Positions 35,256-45,315 of a stretch of DNA of 64,000 nucleotides are shown one piece after another. Each line of letters opens with the position of its first letter. The stretch's first letter is position 1. Below the pieces are notes generated by a model. It was not told the origin of the DNA and did no database searches. It was given only the letters and a program-made list of their open reading frames with translations. This DNA is from Propionibacteriaceae bacterium AM104-82 (lineage in GTDB: Bacteria; Actinomycetota; Actinomycetes; Propionibacteriales; Propionibacteriaceae), in NCBI GenBank assembly GCA_027658995.1, contig JAQDQK010000016.1:14371-78370 (forward strand), written 5' to 3'. A program made the translations under genes and the position numbers.

Positions 35256-36494
35256 ATGACCGACTCGTCGCTGAACCGCAGTCTCGGCCTCGGCGACGCC
35301 ATCGCCATCGGCGTTGCCTCCATGGTGGGCGCCGGGGTGTTCGTCGTGTGGGGTCCAGCCACCTCCGCCGCGGGTTCGCTGCTGCTTGTCGCCCTCGTCA
35401 TCGCGGGCGTCGTCGCCTGGTGCAACGCGTCCAGTTCGGCCCAACTCGCCGCCCAGTACCCGTCCGCCGGCGGCACCTACGTCTACGGCCGCGAGCGGCT
35501 CGGGCCGTGGCCCGGCTACCTCGCGGGTTGGAGTTTCGTCGTCGGCAAGACCGCCTCGTGCGCGGCGATGGCGATGGCGTTCTCGGCCTATGTGGTGCCT
35601 GAGGCATGGCAGCGGCCGGTCGCGATCGGCATCGTATGGGTGCTGGTGGGCATCAACTGCCTCGGCGTGACCCGCACCGCGCTCGTCGCACGGATCCTCG
35701 CGTTCGCGGCGCTCGTCGGCCTCGCCACCGCGCTCGCCGTCGGCTGGTCGGACGGGCCGACGGCCTCGTTCGGGTGGGCTCCCGGCACCATGGGCGGCGT
35801 GTACGGGACGCTGCAGGCCGCGGGCCTGCTGTTCTTCGCGTTCGCCGGCTACGCCAGGATCGCGACGATGGGCGAGGAGGTCCGTGACCCGGCGCGCACC
35901 ATCCCGCGGGCGATCCTGGGGGCGCTCGTGCTGGTGCTTGCCATCTACGCCGTAGTCGCCGTCAGCCTGCTGTACCTGCTCGGCCCGGATCTGCTCGCGC
36001 AGCAGGCCGCGCCGCTGACCGCACTGACTGCTGGTCATCCGGTCGCCCGGATCGTGCTGACCGTCGGCGCCTCCGCCGCGATCGCTGGAGCCCTGCTTGG
36101 CCTGACCACCGGCATCGGCCGCACCTGGCTCGCGATGTCGAGGGAGGGCGACCTGCCCCGCTGGTTCGCCGTCACCCATCCCCGCACCAAGGTGCCGCAC
36201 CGCATCGAGATCGTGCTCGGCGCGGTGCTGACCGGGGTGCTGCTTGTCGCCGACCTGCGCGGCGCCATCGGCTTCTCGTCGTTCGCGGTGCTGCTGTACT
36301 ACCTCGTCGCCAACCTGGCGGCCTACACCCAGGACGGGCACCACCGCCGCTACCCGAGGCCCATGCAGGTCGCTGGCGCCGTGCTGTGCGTGGTGCTCGC
36401 CGCGACCCTGCCGTGGACCTCGGTGCTCGGCGGGGTCCTGTTGCTCGCCGTGGGTGCGTTGTGGAGACTCCTGCGTCCGCGCGCGCTGCGGTAG
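35256..36494 (+). CDS. APC-family amino acid permease
   Basis: 412-aa transporter with about 12 membrane helices. The first helix reads LGDAIAIGVASMVGAGVFVVWGP, the APC-superfamily GXG substrate-binding break. FFAFAGYARIATMGEEVRDPARTIPRAI is the helix 6-7 region typical of cationic or neutral amino acid permeases. ATG at 35256 is one base after the ybeY stop. Substrate unknown. It appears to be an insertion in the otherwise conserved ybeY-corC run. Confidence 0.88.
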   Translation: MTDSSLNRSLGLGDAIAIGVASMVGAGVFVVWGPATSAAGSLLLVALVIAGVVAWCNASSSAQLAAQYPSAGGTYVYGRERLGPWPGYLAGWSFVVGKTASCAAMAMAFSAYVVPEAWQRPVAIGIVWVLVGINCLGVTRTALVARILAFAALVGLATALAVGWSDGPTASFGWAPGTMGGVYGTLQAAGLLFFAFAGYARIATMGEEVRDPARTIPRAILGALVLVLAIYAVVAVSLLYLLGPDLLAQQAAPLTALTAGHPVARIVLTVGASAAIAGALLGLTTGIGRTWLAMSREGDLPRWFAVTHPRTKVPHRIEIVLGAVLTGVLLVADLRGAIGFSSFAVLLYYLVANLAAYTQDGHHRRYPRPMQVAGAVLCVVLAATLPWTSVLGGVLLLAVGALWRLLRPRALR

Positions 36495-36497
36495 AAT
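36492..36497 (+). promoter_or_regulatory. -10 box upstream of corC
   Basis: TAGAAT lies at the very end of the permease gene, 44 bases before the corC GTG, so corC-era can be transcribed independently of the permease. Confidence 0.4.
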
Positions 36498-36541
36498 TTC
36501 GCCGCCACCTGTCATCGAGTAGAGCGAGTTGATCACGCCCC

Positions 36542-37858
36542 GTGTCCCAGTCCGAGTGGATTGAGCTTGGCATCGCGCTGCTGTGCGCCGTCGGAGCATC
36601 TCTGATGGCGGCCGTCGAGACGGCCCTCAGCGTCATCACCAAATCCCGCGCCGAGCGCATGGTCGAACAGGGGGAGCGGGGCGCCGAGCGCGTCCGGTTG
36701 ATCGCCCAGGACCCCGCGCCATCCATCAACGCCGTCATGTTCACCCGGATGGCGTTGGAGACGACGTCGATCGTGGTGGCCTCCATCGTGATGTTCACGC
36801 AGTTCCGGGCCGACTGGACCCGCGCGCTCGTCACCATCGCCATCATGCTCGTCGTGTCGTTCATCCTGTGGGGGGTCGCGCCGCGCACCCTCGGCAGGCA
36901 GAACCCCGAGAGGACGCTGACGTTCTTCGGCCCGCTGATCAGCGCCCTGACCACCGTCTTCGGCCCGATCGCGCAGTTGATGATCCTGATCGGCAACGCG
37001 CTGACGCCCGGCCGCGGCTACACGGACGGGCCGTTCGCGACCGAGGCCGAACTGCGCGACCTGGTCGACATGGCGGAGGCCAACGAACTCATCGAGGCCG
37101 GCGAGTCGAAGATGATCCACTCGGTCTTCGAGTTGGGCGACACCATCGTCAAGGAGGTGATGGTCCCGCGCACCGACATGGTCTACATCCCCAAGGACCG
37201 CACCCTGCGGCAACTGCTGTCGCTGGCGCTCAGGTCCGGGTTCTCGCGGATCCCGGTCGTGGGGGAGGACCTCGACGACGTGCTCGGCGTCATCTACCTC
37301 AAGGACGTCACGAAGCGGATCTACGACTACCCCGACGCGGAGCGCCGCGAGACCGTCGCCTCGCTGATGCGCCCGGCGGCGTTCTGCCCCGACTCCAAGC
37401 CGGTCAGCGAATTGTTACATGACATGCAGCTGAGCCATTCGCACCTGGTGATGGTCGTCGACGAGTTCGGTGGCACCGCGGGGCTCGCCACCATCGAGGA
37501 CATCCTCGAGGAGATCGTCGGCGAGATCGTCGACGAGTACGACCAGGACGCCCCCGCGGTCGCCGACCTCGGAGAGGGCCGCTACCGGGTGTCGTCGAGG
37601 CTGCCGCTCGACGAGTTGGGCGCGCTGTTCGACCTCGACCTCGACGACGACGACGTCGAGACCGTCGGCGGGCTGATGGCAAAGCAGCTCAATCTCGTAC
37701 CCATCCCCGGTTCCCGCACCATCGTCGGTAACATCGAGCTGATCGCCGATCGGGCAATCGGGCGCCGGCACCAGATCGGCACGGTGCTCGTCCGCCAGCT
37801 CTCCGACGAGGAACTTGCACAAGAGGCCGACCACGAAGGCGATGATGACGATGACTGA
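36542..37858 (+). CDS. CorC/HlyC-family membrane protein (CNNM domain, CBS pair)
   Basis: 438-aa protein. The N-terminal CNNM/DUF21 membrane domain covers about residues 1-190 (SLMAAVETALSVITKSRAERMVEQG is its signature). Two CBS domains follow from about 200 to 330 (VMVPRTDMVYIPKDRTL; SHLVMVVDEFGGTAGLATIEDILEEIVGEI). The last 90 residues are a CorC/HlyC transporter-associated domain. Members take part in Mg/Co transport or efflux. It lies upstream of and slightly overlaps era. Confidence 0.92.
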   Translation: MSQSEWIELGIALLCAVGASLMAAVETALSVITKSRAERMVEQGERGAERVRLIAQDPAPSINAVMFTRMALETTSIVVASIVMFTQFRADWTRALVTIAIMLVVSFILWGVAPRTLGRQNPERTLTFFGPLISALTTVFGPIAQLMILIGNALTPGRGYTDGPFATEAELRDLVDMAEANELIEAGESKMIHSVFELGDTIVKEVMVPRTDMVYIPKDRTLRQLLSLALRSGFSRIPVVGEDLDDVLGVIYLKDVTKRIYDYPDAERRETVASLMRPAAFCPDSKPVSELLHDMQLSHSHLVMVVDEFGGTAGLATIEDILEEIVGEIVDEYDQDAPAVADLGEGRYRVSSRLPLDELGALFDLDLDDDDVETVGGLMAKQLNLVPIPGSRTIVGNIELIADRAIGRRHQIGTVLVRQLSDEELAQEADHEGDDDDD

Positions 37859-38777
37859 CAAAGATTTCCATTCCGGCTTCGCCTGCTTCGTGGGGCGACC
37901 CAACGCGGGCAAGTCGACGCTCACCAACGCGCTGGTCGGCCAGAAGATCGCGATCGCGTCCTCCAAGCCGCAGACCACCCGCCACGTCGTGCGCGGCATC
38001 GTCACGGAGCCCGACGGCCAGTTGATCCTGATCGACACGCCAGGCCTGCACCGCCCCCGCACGCTGCTCGGCCAGCGGCTCAACGACCTCGTCTTCGAGA
38101 CGTGGGCGGAGGTCGACGTGGTGGGCGTGTGCCTACCGTGCGACCAGCGGATCGGCCCCGGCGACAAGTTCATCATCGGTGAACTCGCGAAGCTGGAGCG
38201 TCGTCCCCTGTTCGTGGCGCTCGCCACCAAGACCGACCTGGTCAGCAAGGAGAGGCAACTCTCGCACCTGGTCGACGTCGCGGCCGTGGCAGAGGAACTG
38301 GGCATCGAGTGGGCGCAGGTCATCCCGTGCTCGGCGACGAGCGGGGACAACGTCGAGGTGGTGCGCGACCAGTTGATCGCGCTGCTGCCCGAGGGCCCGA
38401 TGTACTACCCCGACGGCGAGATCACCGACGAGCCGACAGAGACCCTGATCGCGGAACTGATCCGCGAGGCGGCCCTCGAGGGCGTCCGCGACGAACTGCC
38501 GCACTCGATCGCCGTCACCATCGACGAGATCCTGCCCCGCCCCGACCGGCCCGAGGACAAGCCCCTGACCGACATCTACGCCTCCATCGTGGTGGAGCGG
38601 GACTCGCAGAAGGGCATCATCATCGGGCACAAGGGGGAGCGGCTCCGCGAGATCGGCGCCACCGCCCGCGAGCAGATCAACCGACTGCTTGGCACCCGCG
38701 TGCATCTGAACCTTCACGTGAAGGTGATGAAGGAGTGGCAGCGCGACGCCAAGTACCTCAACCGGTTGGGATTCTGA
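37851..38777 (+). CDS. era: GTPase Era
   Basis: 308-aa ribosome-assembly GTPase. G1 GRPNAGKS is at residues 15-22, G3 DTPG at about 61, G4 appears as TKTD instead of the usual NKXD, and the C-terminal KH domain has GIIIGHKGERLREIGATAREQINRLLG. It binds the 3' end of 16S rRNA during 30S maturation, in keeping with YbeY and RsmE nearby. Starts at 37845 or 37842 are also possible; GAAGG fits 37845 by spacing and 37851 by family N-terminus. Confidence 0.94.
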   Translation: MTDKDFHSGFACFVGRPNAGKSTLTNALVGQKIAIASSKPQTTRHVVRGIVTEPDGQLILIDTPGLHRPRTLLGQRLNDLVFETWAEVDVVGVCLPCDQRIGPGDKFIIGELAKLERRPLFVALATKTDLVSKERQLSHLVDVAAVAEELGIEWAQVIPCSATSGDNVEVVRDQLIALLPEGPMYYPDGEITDEPTETLIAELIREAALEGVRDELPHSIAVTIDEILPRPDRPEDKPLTDIYASIVVERDSQKGIIIGHKGERLREIGATAREQINRLLGTRVHLNLHVKVMKEWQRDAKYLNRLGF

Positions 38778-38782
38778 CCGCC

Positions 38783-38824
38783 GCGCAGAGCGCCACTGTG
38801 CTCAAATGAGCGGAAGTTCTGCGC
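38783..38824. terminator. Nested inverted repeat after era
   Basis: GCGCAGA (38783-38789) and TCTGCGC (38818-38824) form a perfect 7-bp outer stem; inside it GCTCA/TGAGC forms a second hairpin. No U-run follows. It probably marks the end of the era transcript in both directions. Confidence 0.4.
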
Positions 38825-38826
38825 AC

Positions 38827-38838
38827 GTGAACGGTCAC
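38827..38838. promoter_or_regulatory. Near-palindrome GTGAACGGTCAC upstream of third importer
   Basis: Differs at one base from the core GTGACCGGTCAC of the araDA operator. It lies about 60 bp upstream of a TAGTAT box (38896-38901). A 16-bp repeat CAGCCA-N4-TGGCTG (38910-38925) follows near the start site. Either could be an operator. Confidence 0.35.
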
Positions 38839-38953
38839 CATAACGGTTGGGTCACGACCGGATTGTCCATGTACACAAACCGGTCGCTTCCTTTCTAGTA
38901 TCTCGGCATCAGCCAGTTGTGGCTGCCTTGACCTGTAAGGAAAGGAAGCACAC

Positions 38954-40231
38954 GTGAACAAGCGTGTCCTCAAGTTCGGAGCCGTGGCTCTCGTCGGCGC
39001 GTTCGCGCTGTCCGCCTGTGGAGGTGGTGGCGACAAGGGTGACGGCACCACGCCAGCCTCATCGGAGGATCCGGCGTCGCTCGAGACCACCATCAAGATC
39101 CTCGCCCCCTCGTACGCCGACTCGTCGAAGTCCGACTGGGACAAGATCACCGCAGAGTTCAACAAGACCTACCCCAAGGTGAAGGTCGAACTGCAGATCG
39201 AGGGCTGGGACGGGTTCTCCGACAAGGTCTCGGCGCGCATCCAGGCCAAGGACTACCCGGACATCCTCAACGACAACGCGTTCGCGGCCTCGGCAGACGC
39301 CGGCATCCTGTACCCGATCGACGAGGTGCTCAGCAAGGAGACCCTCGCCGCCATCGAGCCGTCGCTGCTGAAGAACGGCCAGGGAACCGACGGCAAGCAG
39401 TGGGCAGCCCCCGACATCGCCAGCTCCCGGATGCTGGCCTACAACACCGACCTGTTCGACAAGGCGGGCATCGCGGCGCCGCCGAAGACGTGGGCCGAGA
39501 TGGATGACGCGGCCAAGAAGATCGTCGCCCTCGGCAACGACACCCGCGGCTACGGCATGCCGCTCGGCCAGGAAGAGGCGCAGGTCGAGGCCTCGCTGTG
39601 GCTGTGGGGTGCCGGTGGCAACTGGGTCGTCGACGGCGCGCTCAAGGCCGACACGCCAGAGGCCGAGGCCGGCTTCGCGCAGATGAAGAAGATGCACGCC
39701 GACGGCCTCACGCAGGCCAACCTGGAGGACAACCGCCAGGACGTCGCCAACCTGTTCCAGGCTGGCAAGCTCGGCATGCTCGTCGCGCACTCGCCGATCG
39801 TGACCGACGCGGAGGCGAAGGGCGTCAAGGTCGCTCTCGCCCCGGTGCCGGACAAGGACGGCGGCGAAGGCGTCGCCACCGGCGTGACCGACTTCATCGT
39901 CGCCTTCAACAACGAGGACGCCAAGCGCAAGCAGGCCACCGCCGCCTACCTCGACCTGCTCTACTCCGACGCGATGTACGAGGGCTGGTACAAGGGCACC
40001 AAGTTGCTGCCCGTGACCACCTCGATGATCGAGAAGGCCAAGAGCGAGGCCGCAAGCGACAACGACAAGGCGTTCCTTGATGCCCTGTCGATGGTGAAGT
40101 TCCTGCCCGTCGGCGATCCCGGCTGGGACGCCCTCCAGGCAGCCCTGCAGGGTTCGGCCTACAAGGTCGGCTCCGAGGAGCCGGCGGCCCTCCTGAAGGA
40201 GATCCAGGCCCAGGTCGACGCCCAGAGCTGA
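38954..40231 (+). CDS. Extracellular sugar-binding lipoprotein (third importer)
   Basis: 425-aa solute-binding protein. MNKRVLKFGAVALVGAFALSACG gives a standard Sec lipobox with C22, followed by a GGGGDKGDG linker. The start is GTG with AAGGAAAGG upstream. The mature part resembles maltose/trehalose-type binding proteins (TIKILAPSYADSSKSDWDKITAEFNKTYPKVKVE). It opens a three-gene operon with no glycosidase, so the sugar is unknown. A stem-loop after it probably lets this gene be expressed above the permeases. Confidence 0.9.
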   Translation: MNKRVLKFGAVALVGAFALSACGGGGDKGDGTTPASSEDPASLETTIKILAPSYADSSKSDWDKITAEFNKTYPKVKVELQIEGWDGFSDKVSARIQAKDYPDILNDNAFAASADAGILYPIDEVLSKETLAAIEPSLLKNGQGTDGKQWAAPDIASSRMLAYNTDLFDKAGIAAPPKTWAEMDDAAKKIVALGNDTRGYGMPLGQEEAQVEASLWLWGAGGNWVVDGALKADTPEAEAGFAQMKKMHADGLTQANLEDNRQDVANLFQAGKLGMLVAHSPIVTDAEAKGVKVALAPVPDKDGGEGVATGVTDFIVAFNNEDAKRKQATAAYLDLLYSDAMYEGWYKGTKLLPVTTSMIEKAKSEAASDNDKAFLDALSMVKFLPVGDPGWDALQAALQGSAYKVGSEEPAALLKEIQAQVDAQS

Positions 40232-40248
40232 CGACCGAGCCATCGTGA

Positions 40249-40276
40249 CGGGAGGCGCAGTGACCTGCGCCTCCCG
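40249..40276 (+). terminator. Intercistronic stem-loop between binding protein and permease
   Basis: An 11-bp perfect stem (40249-40259 with 40266-40276, arms beginning CGGGAGG) and 6-base loop, followed by TTTC. The short T-run suggests partial termination or 3'-end protection of the binding-protein message. Confidence 0.65.
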
Positions 40277-40307
40277 TTTCGGGGGCTCATGAAGGAAGGC
40301 CAACCCT

Positions 40308-41261
40308 GTGTCAACAACACTGATCCTCCCCGACGCGGAGGAGGCGCCAGTCGCCAAGAAGCGCTCTCAGTTACGCGAGACGCTCGTCGCCCTCCCCTGG
40401 GTGCTGCCGACGCTGATCCTGATCGCGGGAGTCGTGCTCTACCCGACGTTCCTGATGATCTACACGTCCTTCTTCAAGTTCAACAACAAGGGCATCCAGA
40501 AGGGCGACGCCCCCGTCGGGCTCGACAACTACATCGGCCCCGCGGGAGCCCTGACGTTCCCCGGCGTCCCGGTCGGCCGGATCATCCTCAACACCGTCGT
40601 GTGGGTGGTCGTCGTCGTGATCGTCACCGTCGCGCTGTCGCTGCTGCTCGCCCAGTTCCTGAACAAGCCGTTCCGGGGCCGCAAGTTGCTCCGCCTGTTC
40701 ATCATCCTGCCGTGGGCGTGTTCGGTGGTCATGACGGCCACCGTCTTCCGCTACGGACTGCAGGAGAACGTCGGCCTGTTCAACCGGTTGCTCGTGGACA
40801 CGGGCATCATCGAGACCGCGCGGGCCTGGACGAAGGACCCCACCAGCGCGTTCTGGATCGCGGTGTTCGTGGCCGTGTACGTGTCGCTGCCGTTCACGAC
40901 CTACACGGTGCTCGCAGGTCTCCAGGCCGTCCCGGGCGACGTGCTCGAGGCCGCGCACGTCGACGGTGCCAACTCGGTGCAGCGCTACTGGCAGATCGTG
41001 CTTCCGCTGCTGCGCCCCGCGATCGCCACCGCGGCGCTGATCAACATCATCAACGTGTTCAACTCGCTTCCCATCCTCAGGCTGCTGCAGGAGACCCCCG
41101 GCTACCACACCGGCCACATCACCACGACGCTGATGTTCGAGTACCAGAGGTCGCTCGGCCCGGGCGTCTCGTCGGCGCTCTCGGTGCTCAATTTCCTGTT
41201 CTGCCTGGTGATCATCGCGATCTACCTGAGCGTCGTCCAGCCGACCAAGGAGGTGGACTGA
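40308..41261 (+). CDS. Sugar ABC transporter permease (MalF type, third importer)
   Basis: 317-aa membrane protein with a 30-residue cytoplasmic head and about six helices. The EAA loop reads LEAAHVDGANSVQRYWQIVLP near residue 220. GTG start; AAGGAAGG lies upstream. One base separates it from the second permease. Confidence 0.9.
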   Translation: MSTTLILPDAEEAPVAKKRSQLRETLVALPWVLPTLILIAGVVLYPTFLMIYTSFFKFNNKGIQKGDAPVGLDNYIGPAGALTFPGVPVGRIILNTVVWVVVVVIVTVALSLLLAQFLNKPFRGRKLLRLFIILPWACSVVMTATVFRYGLQENVGLFNRLLVDTGIIETARAWTKDPTSAFWIAVFVAVYVSLPFTTYTVLAGLQAVPGDVLEAAHVDGANSVQRYWQIVLPLLRPAIATAALINIINVFNSLPILRLLQETPGYHTGHITTTLMFEYQRSLGPGVSSALSVLNFLFCLVIIAIYLSVVQPTKEVD

Positions 41262-41262
41262 C

Positions 41263-42114
41263 ATGGCGCACCACTCGACAAGCGTGCTGAACAAGCGCCC
41301 GAACCCGTGGCTCGTTGCCATCGGCTCGCTCGCCATCGTCGTGTTCTTCGGGTTCCCGTACGCGCTGATGTTCGTCACGTCGCTGAAGTCGCGACTCGAG
41401 GTCACAGACATCCCGCCCGCCTACTTCCCGGCGCGGCCGCACTTCGAGAACTACGTCAACGTGTGGTCCTCCGAGGTCAACCCCGCGGCGTCGCTGCTGT
41501 CGACCTTCGTGATCGCGGGCGGGGCGACCCTGCTGGTGCTGCTGGTGGCGACCCCGGCCGCCTACTACGTGGCACGGTTCAAGTTCCCAGGCAGGATGGT
41601 CTTCCTCCTCCTGGTCCTGGTCACCCAGATGCTGCAGCCGACGGTGCTCGCCGTCGGCCTGTTCCAGGAGTTCAAGGGCTGGAAGGGCTACGCGGTGTGG
41701 GGCGCGCTGATCCTGATCAACGCGGCCTTCAACCTGAGCTTCGCGATCTGGATCATGCAGGCCTTCTTCGCGTCGGTTCCGAAGGAGATCGACGAGGCGG
41801 CACTGATCGACGGCCTCGGCCGGATCCAGACGATGTTCAGGATCTCGCTTCCACTGGTGTGGCCGGGCATTGTGACGGCGATCGTGTTCGTCTTCGTCAA
41901 CTCGTGGAACGAGTACGCGGCCGCGCTGATCCTGATCCAGAACAACGACCTGCAACCCCTGACGGTGTCGATGCCCCGTTTCCTCGGCCTCTACATCCAG
42001 GACTGGCAGTACCTGTTCACGGTCGCGCTGATCGCCATCGTCCCGGTGATCATCTTGTTCTCGATCATCGAGAAGAGACTGATCGGCGGCCTGACGGCCG
42101 GTTCCGTCAAGTAG
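41263..42114 (+). CDS. Sugar ABC transporter permease (MalG type, third importer)
   Basis: 283-aa permease, EAA loop IDEAALIDGLGRIQTMFRISLP near residue 175, about six helices. It ends the operon; a strong terminator follows 12 bp after the stop. No ATPase gene is present, as with the other two importers of the window. Confidence 0.9.
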   Translation: MAHHSTSVLNKRPNPWLVAIGSLAIVVFFGFPYALMFVTSLKSRLEVTDIPPAYFPARPHFENYVNVWSSEVNPAASLLSTFVIAGGATLLVLLVATPAAYYVARFKFPGRMVFLLLVLVTQMLQPTVLAVGLFQEFKGWKGYAVWGALILINAAFNLSFAIWIMQAFFASVPKEIDEAALIDGLGRIQTMFRISLPLVWPGIVTAIVFVFVNSWNEYAAALILIQNNDLQPLTVSMPRFLGLYIQDWQYLFTVALIAIVPVIILFSIIEKRLIGGLTAGSVK

Positions 42115-42126
42115 CCGGAAGCATGA

Positions 42127-42162
42127 CGGGGGGAGGGGCCCAGTGGTCCCTTCCCCCGTTTC
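42127..42162 (+). terminator. Rho-independent-like terminator after third importer
   Basis: A G-rich arm (from 42127) pairs with GGTCCCTTCCCCCG (42145-42158), 12 of 14 positions matched, loop CAGT, then TTTCG. It separates the importer from the leuA leader. Confidence 0.7.
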
Positions 42163-42188
42163 GCTGTCCAGATGGCGAGTCACGATCC

Positions 42189-42217
42189 TGGGCAGCGTCA
42201 CGTGGTGCTGCTAGGGT
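42189..42217 (+). promoter_or_regulatory. leuA leader promoter
   Basis: TGGGCA (42189-42194), 17 bases, TAGGGT (42212-42217). Transcription would begin at about 42224-42225, exactly at the GTG of the leader peptide, making it leaderless. Confidence 0.5.
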
Positions 42218-42224
42218 GACGCTC

Positions 42225-42253
42225 GTGGCATGGCAGAACCTCCTCCTCCGCTG

Positions 42254-42272
<19 letters not shown>
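42225..42272 (+). CDS. leuL: leuA leader peptide with three tandem leucine codons
   Basis: A 15-codon reading frame, VAWQNLLLRCRSEAR, starts with GTG seven bases after a TAGGGT box. The three consecutive leucines (CTC codons at 42240-42248) are what an attenuator control peptide needs. Its second half overlaps the left arm of the hairpin in front of leuA. Short Leu-rich leader peptides are known upstream of actinobacterial leuA genes; the match in position, composition and downstream hairpin makes chance unlikely. Confidence 0.75.
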
Positions 42273-44084
<1,812 letters not shown>

Positions 44085-44095
44085 CGGCTGCAATC

Positions 44096-44135
44096 GACCC
44101 GGCACTCCTCCGATCTCGGACGGGCGTGTCGGGTC
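44096..44135 (+). terminator. Hairpin after leuA
   Basis: GACCCGGCAC and GTGTCGGGTC pair at 9 of 10 positions around a 20-base loop; TCTCTGCTGTCT follows. It is a plausible leuA terminator despite the weak T-run. Confidence 0.5.
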
Positions 44136-44168
44136 TCTGCTGTCTGCGGCAGGCAATAGGGTCGGGGC

Positions 44169-45314
44169 ATGACTTCTCGACCGGCTGGCAAGGGGCGCTC
44201 TGGCGGTGCGCCTCGCCCCGGAGGTAAGGCCCGCCCGGCTCAGCCGTCGGCCAAGCCGCGCTCCTCGCAGGCTGACGCCAAGCCGCGGGCGACGCAGTCT
44301 GGGGTCAAGCAGACGGCTGTGAAGCCGTCGGGTGCCAAGCCGCGCACGACGCAATCCGGCAAGCAGTCGGGCTCCAAGACGCGCACGTCGTCGGCCAAGG
44401 CGTCCCAGACCAAGCCGGGCCGCACCGCCGGCTTCTCCGTCGCAACCAGGAGGCCCGCCACCAAGCAGGCGCGATCGCGACGCACGCCGCGGCGCTGGCC
44501 CAGGCGTCTTGCGCTGACCCTGGTGATCGCGTTCGCGCTCGGGGCCGCGACCCTGGTGCGCGCCGACTGGGAGGTCCACAACACCTTCCTCAACACCACG
44601 TCGCACCGCACCGACGAACTCGCCTCGGAGTTGCGCGTGGTGCAGTTGACCGACTTCCACAACATCCCGAGGCCGGCTCAGGTGCGCGACATCGTCGAGT
44701 TGGTGCGCGGCGCCGATCCCGACCTGATCGCGATCACCGGCGACCTCATCAACACCAACAACCGCACCCTCGACCCGGTCAGGCGGCTGCTCGACGGCCT
44801 CTCGGGCATCGACGCGCCGCGCTACTACGTCGACGGCAACCACGACCACTGGTCGGCCGACCACGCCAGGCTGCACGAACTGCTCGAGCGCTTCGACGTG
44901 ACGATCCTGACCGACGAGAACACCCAGGTGAGCGGCGACTTCGGGCGGCTGTCGCTGATCGGCGTCGACGACTACTTCTCGGGCAACGGCGACATCGACG
45001 CCGCGGTAGCGGGCCTGCCCGACAAGGGGTTCCGGCTGGTGCTGACGCACTCGCCGGAGATCTTCGGCGAGTTGGACCGCTCGCATATCGACTACGCCAT
45101 CTGCGGGCACACCCACGGCGGTCAGATCCGGCTGCCGCTGATCGGCGCGATCTACCAGCCGGGCGGCAACTGGTTCCCGAAGGTCAGCAAGGGAGCCTAC
45201 GTCGACGGCGACGCGACGCTGTTCGTCGACTCGGGTCTCGGTGTCACAGGGCCGAAGCTGAGGCTGTTCAACCAGTCCCAGGTCACGCTGCACCGCATCG
45301 GCCCGGACGTCTGA
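44169..45314 (+). CDS. Membrane-anchored metallophosphoesterase with basic repeat tail
   Basis: 381 aa. Residues 1-112 are a low-complexity K/A/S/T/P tail with recurring AKPR and QSG units and no acidic residues except one. A membrane helix follows at about 113-131 (LALTLVIAFALGAATLV). The rest is a calcineurin-like phosphoesterase: LTDFHN, ITGDLIN, DGNHDHW, LTHSPEI and GHTHGGQIRLP. It resembles the YkuE group, whose members may act on phospholipids or UDP-sugars. The arginines before the helix place the tail in the cytoplasm and the enzyme outside. TAGGGT six bases before the ATG suggests a leaderless message. Confidence 0.87.
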   Translation: MTSRPAGKGRSGGAPRPGGKARPAQPSAKPRSSQADAKPRATQSGVKQTAVKPSGAKPRTTQSGKQSGSKTRTSSAKASQTKPGRTAGFSVATRRPATKQARSRRTPRRWPRRLALTLVIAFALGAATLVRADWEVHNTFLNTTSHRTDELASELRVVQLTDFHNIPRPAQVRDIVELVRGADPDLIAITGDLINTNNRTLDPVRRLLDGLSGIDAPRYYVDGNHDHWSADHARLHELLERFDVTILTDENTQVSGDFGRLSLIGVDDYFSGNGDIDAAVAGLPDKGFRLVLTHSPEIFGELDRSHIDYAICGHTHGGQIRLPLIGAIYQPGGNWFPKVSKGAYVDGDATLFVDSGLGVTGPKLRLFNQSQVTLHRIGPDV

Positions 45315-45315
45315 G

